Origin: Melioribacteraceae bacterium
Lineage (GTDB): Bacteria > Bacteroidota > Ignavibacteria > Ignavibacteriales > Melioribacteraceae
NCBI GenBank assembly: GCA_027036655.1
Contig: JALWEC010000569.1
Span: 1-5,982, forward strand
Direction of reading: 5' to 3'
DNA length: 5,982 nucleotides
Shown: in pieces, positions 1 through 5,351 of the stretch
Position numbering within the stretch: position 1 is the first letter of the stretch
How the letters are laid out: each line of letters opens with the position of its first letter
Program-made: the position numbers and the translations under genes
Notes under the pieces: generated by a model
Told to the model about the DNA's origin: nothing
Database searches by the model: none
The model's input: only the letters and a program-made list of their open reading frames with translations

Positions 1-369
1 CACTTCCTTTATTGCCGATTTGGCTTCGTTGAAAACAGAAGCGTTCGCAGCCGGAGCGGTCATACTCGGGCTGTCGTCCAAAATAAACATCGCGGTTTGC
101 TTCGCTCTTTCTCCGGCTATCCCTATTCCCGATTTCACGGCGGGTTTTGCAAAAGCAAGAACAAGAAATATTATCAGAAGTAATCTTAGAAGCAGCAAAA
201 GCCATTGTCTGAATTTTAATTTTCTAATCTTACTTTTTCTCAACTCCTCCATAAAGTAGAGCGTGCTGAAATCAATCTTCTTCAATTTTCTCAGATTGAT
301 AAAGTGAAGCGCGATGGGAATTATTCCCGCAAGCAAACCGATTAAAACCGCCGGATTAAGAAACGTCAA
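1..369 (-). CDS. BatA-domain / VWA membrane protein, N-terminal part (cut by window edge)
   Basis: First 123 codons of a protein that continues past the left edge. Residues 3-77 match the BatA / aerotolerance-regulator N-terminal domain: a short hydrophobic segment near residues 6-24, the motif HFINLRKLKKIDFSTLYFM (22-40), a basic loop (44-54), and a second membrane segment near 56-74 ending AFAKPAV. A VWA-like stretch follows, FILDDSPSM, with a MIDAS-type D-x-S-x-S at D98, S100 and S102. Related proteins are inner-membrane anchored with a VWA domain; Bat proteins were linked to aerotolerance and envelope stress in Bacteroides, but their biochemical role is unsettled. The start is TTG: it is preceded by AGGAGG at 8 bases and overlaps the upstream glycosyltransferase stop as TTGA, implying translational coupling. 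The next in-frame ATG (codon 40) would remove the first membrane segment. The family is confident; the full length and C-terminal domains are outside the window. Confidence 0.88.
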   Translation of the reverse strand, partial: MTFLNPAVLIGLLAGIIPIALHFINLRKLKKIDFSTLYFMEELRKSKIRKLKFRQWLLLLLRLLLIIFLVLAFAKPAVKSGIGIAGERAKQTAMFILDDSPSMTAPAANASVFNEAKSAIKEV

Positions 370-1496
370 AGCGAACGCCTCCTTTTCTCGATTAGTTCTT
401 CGTACCGGCTGAGCGCTTTATCCGTTAACTTTTCAATATCGAAAACGCTCACGGCTTTTTCCCGCGCGGCTTTCCCGAATCGTTCTCTTTTTTGCGGATT
501 TGTTATCAGTTCTTCAATTTTTTCAATCAAATCGTTTTTATTTTGAGGTTCAAAAAACAATCCGTTTATTCCATCGTCAATGATATCAAGCGGTCCGTCC
601 GTTCCCGCCGCCGCGCATGCCTTTCCCGCCGCCATTGCTTCGGCAAGCGCAATGCCGAAAGCTTCCGCGTGCGAAGGAAAAACAAACAAGTCCAATGCCG
701 AAAGCATATCGGGCATGTCCCCTCTGAACCCTGCGAAAATTAGTTTTTTCTCCTTGGTTAATTTTTCTCCCGAGGCGCGAATCTTTTCCGCATATTCCGA
801 TTCGCCGCGGCTTGGTTCGCCGATTACGACAAACTTAATGTTATCGTACTTGGCGCTGAGTTTTTCGGCGGCGTAAATAAATTCCTCGTGTCCTTTGCCG
901 GGAGTAAACCGGGCTGTCATTCCGATTAACAACTCGCCATTTAACACATTAAACTCTTTGCGCACTTTTTCCCTATTGGGATTTTCCGGAGTAAATTTTT
1001 CCACATCCACTCCGTTGTAAATTATCTTAATTTTTTCCGGCGGAATCGGCGTTGTATCAACAAGGTTTTTAGCAATTACTCCGCTGATTGCAAACGCCTC
1101 ATCTATTCTCGAATAGAGCGCGCGGTGAAGAAAATCCTTTTTAACAATGAAGGAGCCCATTTGTTTTGTAAGGACTAACGGAATTTTTTCGCCGCTGATT
1201 TTCAGCGCGGGAACAATCGCCCACAAGTCTTTGGAAGCCTGAGTATGCGCCAAATCGAAATTCCCGACGGATAATATCTTACGGATTTTATTTATCGCGC
1301 TCGGCTCGAAATAACTTTTGGCTTTAACCGGATGCGTTATTATCGCCTCTTCGCGGGCTTTCATCTCTATTTTCGATCCGGGATAACAAAGCAACTCGGT
1401 GTGAATTCCGCGCTTCAGCAAACGCTTAACCGCGTCGATAGTGAACATTTCCATTCCGCCCCAGCTTTGAGAAAGGCAAGAGTAAAGAATTTTCAT
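366..1496 (-). CDS. GT4-family glycosyltransferase (GT-B fold)
   Basis: A complete 376-residue protein, normal size for GT4 enzymes, which transfer a sugar from a nucleotide-activated donor with retention of configuration. The N-terminal half has the acceptor-side glycine pair in SWGGMEMF (13-14) and an HTQ segment (84-86). The C-terminal donor half has YNGVD (160-164), the phosphate-contact pair R196 and K201 in TARFTPGKG, and the E-x7-E motif at E278 and E286 in SHAEAFGIALAE. There is no signal peptide or clear membrane segment, so it probably acts at the cytoplasmic face of the membrane. The sugar and acceptor cannot be read from the sequence; lipopolysaccharide, capsule or another envelope glycan are all possible. 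Its ATG overlaps the spoIID-like stop by 4 bases (ATGA) and its own stop overlaps the next start (TTGA), so it is the middle gene of a coupled operon. No strong SD precedes it, consistent with re-initiation. The family call is firm; the specific function is unknown. Confidence 0.93.
   Translation of the reverse strand: MKILYSCLSQSWGGMEMFTIDAVKRLLKRGIHTELLCYPGSKIEMKAREEAIITHPVKAKSYFEPSAINKIRKILSVGNFDLAHTQASKDLWAIVPALKISGEKIPLVLTKQMGSFIVKKDFLHRALYSRIDEAFAISGVIAKNLVDTTPIPPEKIKIIYNGVDVEKFTPENPNREKVRKEFNVLNGELLIGMTARFTPGKGHEEFIYAAEKLSAKYDNIKFVVIGEPSRGESEYAEKIRASGEKLTKEKKLIFAGFRGDMPDMLSALDLFVFPSHAEAFGIALAEAMAAGKACAAAGTDGPLDIIDDGINGLFFEPQNKNDLIEKIEELITNPQKRERFGKAAREKAVSVFDIEKLTDKALSRYEELIEKRRRSL
378..383 (-). 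promoter_or_regulatory. Shine-Dalgarno that fixes the TTG start of the BatA/VWA gene
   Basis: On the minus strand AGGAGG lies 8 bases before the TTG at 369-367. It sits inside the last codons of the glycosyltransferase gene, where the two AGG arginine codons of its RRRSL tail form the SD. This supports the non-ATG start and coupling of the two genes. Confidence 0.75.
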
Positions 1497-2818
1497 TTGT
1501 AGATTCTTTTAATTTTTGCGTGAGGGAAATAGTGGGCTAAAATTTCATCAAACTTGTAGCCTTTATGCCCCATAACCGCCGCGCCTATTTGACACATCCC
1601 TACTCCGTGTCCCCAGCCCGCGCCGTAAATTACAAACCGCTGCGGAATGTTATTAACGACATTCTCCTTTTCAATGACAATTGCAGAGCTGTAAAGATGC
1701 GATTCAGAAAGGGTTTTTCTGATTTCAAGTTCCTTGCCGATTATAAACTCCCGTTTTGAACCTACTATTTTTAGTTTAATTAATCTTCCCGATTTTCCTC
1801 TTTCAACCGGAATTAAATCCAATATCTCGCCGAAATCGTGATGAAGATTTTTATGTATTAATTCCGCAATTTCATTTTGAGAGAATATTTTCTTCCACCT
1901 GAAAAAATCCTTTGTCTCGTTATCGAAATCGACAAGTATCTGTTTTAAAATCGTTACGTCTTCGGTGTTGCAAAATGCTTCGGGCTTTGCCAAAATCCAT
2001 TTGCGCGCGTTCTGTTCCACCGACAAATCCCAGTCGGAATAGTAAGTCGGAGCCACAAAATCATAAACGCTCTCCAAACAAGGATGAGCCGTCTTCGACC
2101 AGACATTTTCGTATAGCTCCGTTACTCCCCCGCAGCTTTTGGAGTATCGGGCGTCGCATATTTTTTCTCCTTCGAGAAGCGCGATTCCTCTTGTTTTATC
2201 AACTGCGGCGGCTGTTCTTAAAGTGGAAGTTTTTATTATACCCTGGTACCGCTGACAATGATCGTCGGCGCAAAAATCATACAAAGTATGCGAGTCCCTC
2301 TCGCGCCAGCGAAGACGCAAACCCTTTTCGCGATATTCGTTATGCGGGATTACGTTCTTATTATTAAGCTGTGCAAGCGTCCAGCTCCGAGCTACGATTG
2401 CCTGACTTTCCAGCAGCGCGGATGAAGCATGTTCGCTCATCTCGGAACCGATTACGCTTTCGAGATAAAGCTCAAGCGGAATAATATTTACGAGCGTAAT
2501 TTCACCATTCTCAAGTACAAATTTAAAATCTCCGAGAAAATGCTGGTCTTCTTCCCTTTCCCAATGAAAACCTTTCCCGATTTTCACATTGTGAACCCAA
2601 AAGCTGGCGTTATCTTCATTTGCCGCGACAAAAACATCGTTCTCGTTAATATAGTACGTTCCGAGAGTGGATTCGAGTAAAATTCCTCGGCTGCTTTTTT
2701 CAAAGTAGGAACGCCCGTGAATATATAAATTCAGACGCGGCAAATAATATTCGCCTACAATTTTCAACGCTATTTTCTTGCCGGATGTTATTCCGACCGT
2801 AATTATCGGTTCAGTCAT
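1493..2818 (-). CDS. SpoIID/LytB-domain protein (probable glycan-strand lytic enzyme or amidase enhancer)
   Basis: A 441-residue protein with a full SpoIID/LytB domain. SpoIID of sporulating Firmicutes is a lytic transglycosylase that cuts denuded peptidoglycan strands; LytB stimulates the amidase LytC. Visible motifs: LELYLESVIGSEM with candidate catalytic E126, ESQAIVARSW (137-146), a probable zinc site from H177, C183, H187 and C188 in DFCADDHC, the CGG-T-E segment (229-234) before ENVW, and the hallmark GWGHGVGMCQIGAA (401-414). I chose the ATG at 2818 because MTEPIITVGI is a typical family beginning. An in-frame ATG at 2887 would add 23 residues that look non-conserved and are not a signal peptide. 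No SD is visible for either start. There is no export signal or membrane anchor, which is odd for a peptidoglycan enzyme. The gene is first in the operon and overlaps the glycosyltransferase by 4 bases. The family is certain; the cellular role in a non-sporulating bacterium is inference. Confidence 0.92.
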   Translation of the reverse strand: MTEPIITVGITSGKKIALKIVGEYYLPRLNLYIHGRSYFEKSSRGILLESTLGTYYINENDVFVAANEDNASFWVHNVKIGKGFHWEREEDQHFLGDFKFVLENGEITLVNIIPLELYLESVIGSEMSEHASSALLESQAIVARSWTLAQLNNKNVIPHNEYREKGLRLRWRERDSHTLYDFCADDHCQRYQGIIKTSTLRTAAAVDKTRGIALLEGEKICDARYSKSCGGVTELYENVWSKTAHPCLESVYDFVAPTYYSDWDLSVEQNARKWILAKPEAFCNTEDVTILKQILVDFDNETKDFFRWKKIFSQNEIAELIHKNLHHDFGEILDLIPVERGKSGRLIKLKIVGSKREFIIGKELEIRKTLSESHLYSSAIVIEKENVVNNIPQRFVIYGAGWGHGVGMCQIGAAVMGHKGYKFDEILAHYFPHAKIKRIYK

Positions 2819-2901
2819 AAATTTATAATTTTTTATGACGTAATATAACATTTTAGACAATTTACAATTAAGTAAAGAAAAGCCCATCGAAGAAAATGCT
2901 C

Positions 2902-2929
2902 ATATTACCGTTCGATTTAATGATCTCAA
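2902..2929 (-). promoter_or_regulatory. Candidate sigma70-like promoter of the leftward operon
   Basis: On the minus strand TTGAGA (2929-2924) and TAATAT (2907-2902) are separated by 16 bases. They match 5/6 and 4/6 of the -35 and -10 consensus. Transcription would begin near 2895, leaving a leader of about 75 nt before the chosen start at 2818 but only a few bases before the alternative ATG at 2887. The region is AT-rich, so chance matches are likely; this is the best candidate seen, not a firm call. Confidence 0.35.
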
Positions 2930-2989
2930 AATTGTCGTTAGGGGAAAAGTGGAATAACTTATTGAAAAACAGAGAGTTGACCGGCGGAG

Positions 2990-3015
2990 AAAAAAATATG
3001 TAAGATAATCTTACA
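2990..3015 (-). terminator. Weak hairpin plus T-run, possible leftward terminator
   Basis: Bases 2999-3005 and 3009-3015 form a 7-bp stem (TGTAAGA with TCTTACA on the plus strand) with a 3-base loop. On the minus strand the stem is followed by TA and then seven T (2996-2990). Only two of the seven pairs are G-C, so the stem is weak. It lies upstream of the candidate leftward promoter and could insulate it from transcription entering from the repeat region, or it could be a chance feature of AT-rich DNA. Confidence 0.25.
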
Positions 3016-3034
3016 AAATGAAACGGACTTATTT

Positions 3035-3062
3035 GTAACACAGTTTGCCACGGCGAACTGTG
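3035..3062 (+). repeat. REP-like palindromic unit 1
   Basis: GTAA at the 5' foot (3035-3038) is followed by a 10-bp stem, CACAGTTTGC (3039-3048) pairing with GCGAACTGTG (3053-3062). It contains one T-G wobble and a 4-base loop. The left arm is identical to the arm of unit 2. GTAA differs by one base from the GTAG of unit 2, so this copy may be diverged. Confidence 0.6.
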
Positions 3063-3141
3063 AAAACAACTTGCCAATCGTTATTCTCATATAAAACAAA
3101 AGGAAGCATAAAATTTGCTTTATTTTCGCAAATAACCAAAA

Positions 3142-3177
3142 CACAGTTTGCCCGCTTCACTAAGCAAACTGTGCTAC
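3142..3177 (-). repeat. REP-like palindromic unit 2 with a GTAG foot
   Basis: Read on the minus strand, GTAG (3177-3174) directly abuts a perfect 10-bp stem, CACAGTTTGC (3173-3164) with GCAAACTGTG (3151-3142), around a 12-base loop. A GTAG tetranucleotide at the foot of an imperfect hairpin is the recognition signature known for REP elements handled by RAYT (TnpA-REP) transposases. Here it is seen in the sequence, but the link to any RAYT is inferred. The hairpin lacks a T-run on either side, so it is not a standard terminator. Confidence 0.65.
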
Positions 3178-3331
3178 AATAAACTGTTAAATTTCCAATT
3201 AAAAAATTTTTAATAACAATTTTGGGATAATTGTTTCACTATTCGGATTTTATTTGCGAGAGACTGTCGGGTTTTGCAGCTTGATTAAATTTACGCCGTC
3301 CAAATATTTTATTTTAAATTTTCATGGGAAA

Positions 3332-3360
3332 TTGAATTTATTACTATTTTAAAGTATATT
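3332..3360 (+). promoter_or_regulatory. Sigma70-like promoter upstream of nif3
   Basis: TTGAAT (3332-3337) and TATATT (3355-3360) are separated by exactly 17 bases and match 4/6 and 5/6 of the -35 and -10 consensus. The predicted start of transcription is near 3367. It faces the 10-codon ORF, the terminator and then nif3, and it is the best promoter candidate I can find for the rightward operon. Confidence 0.6.
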
Positions 3361-3380
3361 TCGATGCATAAAGGAAAAAG

Positions 3381-3413
3381 ATGAAAACACCGAAAAAGAT
3401 ATTAAAAATATAA
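3381..3413 (+). CDS. Possible 10-residue leader peptide (MKTPKKILKI)
   Basis: ATG at 3381 is preceded by AAGGA (3371-3375) at 5 bases, and the frame closes with TAA at 3411-3413. The peptide is short and lysine-rich, with no run of one amino acid such as amino-acid biosynthetic attenuators show. Its stop lies 16 bases before the terminator stem, a distance at which a ribosome could affect folding. It could equally be a chance ORF in A-rich DNA: the only support is the SD and its position between promoter and terminator. Confidence 0.25.
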   Translation: MKTPKKILKI

Positions 3414-3429
3414 AGACAATGATAGATTT

Positions 3430-3461
3430 AAATGCACCAATCTGATTGGTGCATTTTTTTT
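3430..3461 (+). terminator. Strong intrinsic terminator immediately before nif3
   Basis: AAATGCACCAAT (3430-3441) pairs perfectly with ATTGGTGCATTT (3445-3456) in a 12-bp stem with a 3-base CTG loop. A run of eight T follows (3454-3461). This is a textbook rightward Rho-independent terminator; the minus strand lacks an equivalent T-run. It ends six bases before the nif3 ATG, so it must either be read through for nif3 to be transcribed from upstream or act as an attenuator. Confidence 0.85.
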
Positions 3462-3467
3462 GATTTT

Positions 3468-4586
3468 ATGACAATAAATAAATTAATCAGATTTATTGAG
3501 AACTGGGCGCCCCCCGAAATAGCGTGGGAGCGGGACAACGTCGGGCTTCAAATAGGCTCAAGGGATTATACGATAAGAAACGTGTTCCTTGCGCTCGATT
3601 TAACAGAAGACGTTGTTGATAAAGCAATAAAAAATAACTGCAATTTAATTTTTACGCACCACCCCTTTTTATTTACCCCTTTAAAAAAAATCGACTATTC
3701 AAGAAATCCCAAAGCATCATTGATTAAAAAACTAATTATTAACGAGATTTCTGTTTTCTCGGCGCACACAAATCTTGACTACACAAAGGATGGCGTGAGT
3801 TTTCAGCTGGCAAAAAAAATCGGTTTAACTAATATTGAGTTTCTTTCCCCTCTTTCCGGGAAGGAGTTAAAGCTTGTTGTTTTTGTTCCCGCTGATTATA
3901 AAAAGATTGTTGCGGATGCGATCTTTAATGCCGGTGGAGGAATTATCGGTGAATATGAAAATTGCAGTTTTTCCTCTGTGGGGAAAGGGACTTTCAAAGG
4001 TTCGGCAAATTCAAATCCGGCAATTGGGGAAAAAGAAAAATTTACAGAGGTTGATGAAATAAAAATAGAAGTGATTGTTGAAAACCGGAAACTAAGCGAT
4101 GTTATATCATCCATGTTAAAAGTTCATCCTTATGAAGAGCCCGCGTTTGATGTTTATCCTTTAAACAATATCAGTAAAAAATATGGCGCGGGAGCTGTCG
4201 GAGAACTCGGCAAGTCCTTATCAGCAAAGGAGTTCCTTAAATTAACAGCCGGGAACCTCAAAACTTCCGCGTTGAAATATTCGGCGGGAAAAGGGGGCAA
4301 AATAAAAAAAGTGGCAGTTTGCGGCGGAACTTGTTCAGACTTACTTCCCGCTGCGATCAAGAAAAACGCCGACGCTTTTATAACCGCCGACGTTAAATAT
4401 CACACATTTCAGGATGCCGAAGGAAAAATTTTGCTTGTTGACGCCGGACATTATGAAACGGAAAATGTTGCGCTTGACGAAGTAAAAAGAAGGTTAGATG
4501 ATTTTTTTGCTCGAAACGGAGAACAAATTAAAACTTTGAAATATAAGGGAAATACAAATCCCGTAAAATTTTTTATTAATAAGTAG
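3468..4586 (+). CDS. NIF3-family dinuclear-metal protein (YqfO type)
   Basis: A 372-residue member of the NIF3/DUF34 family in the longer YqfO-like form, with a PII-like domain inserted between the two halves of the NIF3 domain. The dinuclear metal site is intact by comparison with E. coli YbgI: H64 and H65 in FTHHPFLF, D104 in HTNLD, and H328 and E332 in GHYETEN. The inserted domain spans roughly 130-235 and ends with HPYEEPAFDVY. The family forms toroidal hexamers in the cytosol; a GTP cyclohydrolase activity has been proposed for some members, but the physiological role is unresolved. I place the start at ATG 3468, because MTINKLIRFIENWAPPE is the usual family beginning. The frame is open back to an ATG at 3432, but those 12 codons are the terminator hairpin. 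There is no SD; the start follows a U-rich run. Its stop overlaps the SD of the next gene. The family is firm; the function is not. Confidence 0.93.
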   Translation: MTINKLIRFIENWAPPEIAWERDNVGLQIGSRDYTIRNVFLALDLTEDVVDKAIKNNCNLIFTHHPFLFTPLKKIDYSRNPKASLIKKLIINEISVFSAHTNLDYTKDGVSFQLAKKIGLTNIEFLSPLSGKELKLVVFVPADYKKIVADAIFNAGGGIIGEYENCSFSSVGKGTFKGSANSNPAIGEKEKFTEVDEIKIEVIVENRKLSDVISSMLKVHPYEEPAFDVYPLNNISKKYGAGAVGELGKSLSAKEFLKLTAGNLKTSALKYSAGKGGKIKKVAVCGGTCSDLLPAAIKKNADAFITADVKYHTFQDAEGKILLVDAGHYETENVALDEVKRRLDDFFARNGEQIKTLKYKGNTNPVKFFINK

Positions 4587-4589
4587 GAG
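4585..4589 (+). promoter_or_regulatory. Shine-Dalgarno that fixes the GTG start of the zinc-ribbon gene
   Basis: AGGAG lies six bases before GTG 4596-4598 and overlaps the nif3 stop codon TAG (4584-4586). This supports the GTG start and translational coupling to nif3. Confidence 0.75.
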
Positions 4590-4595
4590 AATAAA

Positions 4596-5336
4596 GTGAA
4601 AGGAAGATTAGGAAATCTATATGAACTGCAGCTAATCGACAAACAGCTTGACGAATTGGAAGAACTTCGCGGCGACCTGCCTCTGATTGTGAACGAACTT
4701 AACGCTCACATGGAAGTGCTTGAGAATAACATCAACGCCAAGTTGGAAGAAAAAGAGGAAGCTCAGAAAACCAGATTAGCCAACGACGAAGAAATTAGCG
4801 CCCTTGAAGAGAAACTGAAAAAATATAAAGCCCAGCTTTTTAAGGTTCGTAACAACAAAGAGTACGACGCGCTCACAAAAGAAATCGATTTCTCCGAAAC
4901 AAACATTCTCGAAATGGAAGAAGAGAACAAAGAGATTGAAAACAGAGTCGGCGTTTTATCTTTGGAAATTGAAGAAGTTCAGGATGAGCTTAACAAACTG
5001 CAGGAAGAATTCAAGGAAAAAGAAGAAGAGCTTAAAAAAATTATCGCGATTAATGAAAAAGAAGAAGCTCATCTTAATAAATTGCGGGAAGCGGTTGTTG
5101 AAAAAATCAGAAAGAACGATTACAACACCTACATGCGAATCCGAAAAGCAAAAGGCGGAATTGCAGTTGCGCCCGTTTACAGAGGCTCATGTTCGGGATG
5201 CCACAATGTTATTCCTCCGCAAAGACAATTGGAAATCAAACAAAATAACAGACTGTTTTCTTGCGAAGCCTGCGGAAGAATTTTAGTCTCCGCAGAAATT
5301 GCCAAGGAAATAGAAGCTAGTTTTAAGAATAAATAA
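4596..5336 (+). CDS. Coiled-coil protein with C-terminal C4 zinc ribbon (zf-RING_7 / former DUF164)
   Basis: A 246-residue protein starting at GTG. Residues about 10-175 are a long charged coiled coil rich in E, K and L. It contains the segment FKVRNNKEYDALTKEI (82-97), which resembles the conserved kEy-al element of this family. The C-terminus has two CxxC pairs, C199/C202 in CSGC and C223/C226 in CEAC, 20 residues apart, forming a treble-clef-like zinc ribbon. Length and layout match the family. Characterised relatives are Helicobacter pylori HP0958 (FlgZ), which affects sigma54 stability and flagellar mRNA, and Chlamydia CT398, which binds sigma54; whether this protein does either is unknown. 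It is soluble, with no signal peptide. It begins nine bases after nif3, a pairing I recall from several bacterial groups, and ends 15 bases before aconitase. The domain call is firm; the function is inferred only as protein or RNA binding. Confidence 0.9.
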   Translation: MKGRLGNLYELQLIDKQLDELEELRGDLPLIVNELNAHMEVLENNINAKLEEKEEAQKTRLANDEEISALEEKLKKYKAQLFKVRNNKEYDALTKEIDFSETNILEMEEENKEIENRVGVLSLEIEEVQDELNKLQEEFKEKEEELKKIIAINEKEEAHLNKLREAVVEKIRKNDYNTYMRIRKAKGGIAVAPVYRGSCSGCHNVIPPQRQLEIKQNNRLFSCEACGRILVSAEIAKEIEASFKNK

Positions 5337-5339
5337 TAA

Positions 5340-5343
5340 GAGG
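5340..5343 (+). promoter_or_regulatory. Shine-Dalgarno of the aconitase gene
   Basis: GAGG (within AAGAGG, 5338-5343) lies eight bases before ATG 5352. It supports this start over the in-frame ATG at 5370. No terminator or clear promoter is seen in the 15-base gap after the zinc-ribbon gene, so co-transcription is likely. Confidence 0.6.
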
Positions 5344-5351
5344 TTAGTAAT

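Larger units (their letters stand above)
3033..3179. repeat. BIME-like pair of inverted REP-like palindromes
   Basis: The two ends of this 147-bp stretch are inverted repeats of 16 bases with one mismatch: 3033-3048 reads TTGTAACACAGTTTGC and the reverse complement of 3164-3179 reads TTGTAGCACAGTTTGC. Similarity continues a few bases outward with a single-base indel. Each end also folds back on itself as a hairpin. The DNA between (about 3063-3141) is AT-rich, with no ORF or transposase and no further related sequence that I can see. Two REP units in opposite orientation make up a BIME in enterobacteria; calling this one is an inference from architecture. A small non-autonomous transposon (MITE) with these terminal repeats is the main alternative. 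Confidence 0.55.
3366..3461 (+). ncRNA. Putative terminated leader RNA or small RNA, about 95 nt
   Basis: A promoter with a predicted start near 3367 and a strong intrinsic terminator ending at 3461 define a short transcript. It contains an SD-preceded 10-codon ORF. It may be an attenuated leader of the nif3 operon or an independent small RNA. No riboswitch class is recognisable and I found no convincing antiterminator; only a 5-base match between 3365-3369 and 3432-3436 was seen. Both ends are predictions. Confidence 0.35.
2819..3467. other. Divergent intergenic region of about 650 bp without a convincing protein gene
   Basis: This gap separates the two divergent operons. From left to right it holds a candidate leftward promoter (2902-2929), a weak hairpin with a T-run on the minus strand (2990-3015), two inverted REP-like palindromes (3033-3179), an AT-rich stretch with a short inverted repeat (3215-3221 with 3229-3235), a GC-richer island near 3241-3303 in which I recognise nothing, and the promoter / mini-ORF / terminator module just before nif3 (3332-3461). 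The minus-strand frames open across 2868-3144 have no recognisable family, no SD and run through the palindromes, so I do not call them. Confidence 0.8.

Noticed and set aside
20..259. 79-codon plus-strand open frame at the left edge
   Set aside because: Antisense to the BatA/VWA gene, which has clear domain motifs, an SD and a coupled start.
1912..2367. 151-codon plus-strand open frame
   Set aside because: It lies antisense to the well-supported SpoIID/LytB domain, including its zinc-like cluster. Its arginine/serine-rich composition is typical of a shadow frame.
2861..2876. Inverted pentamers TTTAC and GTAAA as a possible operator before the SpoIID-like gene
   Set aside because: Only 5-base arms in very AT-rich DNA; no second copy or known operator pattern.
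2868..3077. 69-codon minus-strand open frame upstream of the SpoIID-like gene
   Set aside because: It starts inside or next to the REP-like hairpin, has no SD, is rich in F and S as expected from AT-rich non-coding DNA, and shows no recognisable family. It also overlaps the candidate promoter and the start region of the SpoIID-like gene.
2959..3144. 61-codon minus-strand open frame
   Set aside because: It runs through both palindromic units, has hydrophobic low-complexity content and no SD or homology-like motif.
3033..3179. CRISPR-like repeat pair
   Set aside because: Only two units, in inverted rather than direct orientation, with no spacer regularity and no cas genes in the window.
3198..3235. 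AT-rich palindrome (3198-3214) and 7-bp inverted repeat (3215-3221 with 3229-3235)
   Set aside because: Composed almost only of A and T, with a weak stem and no T-run placed for termination. Such repeats are expected by chance in this composition.
4936..5286. 116-codon plus-strand open frame inside the zinc-ribbon gene
   Set aside because: A +1-type shadow of the lysine/glutamate-rich coiled-coil coding region; the main frame carries both CxxC pairs.
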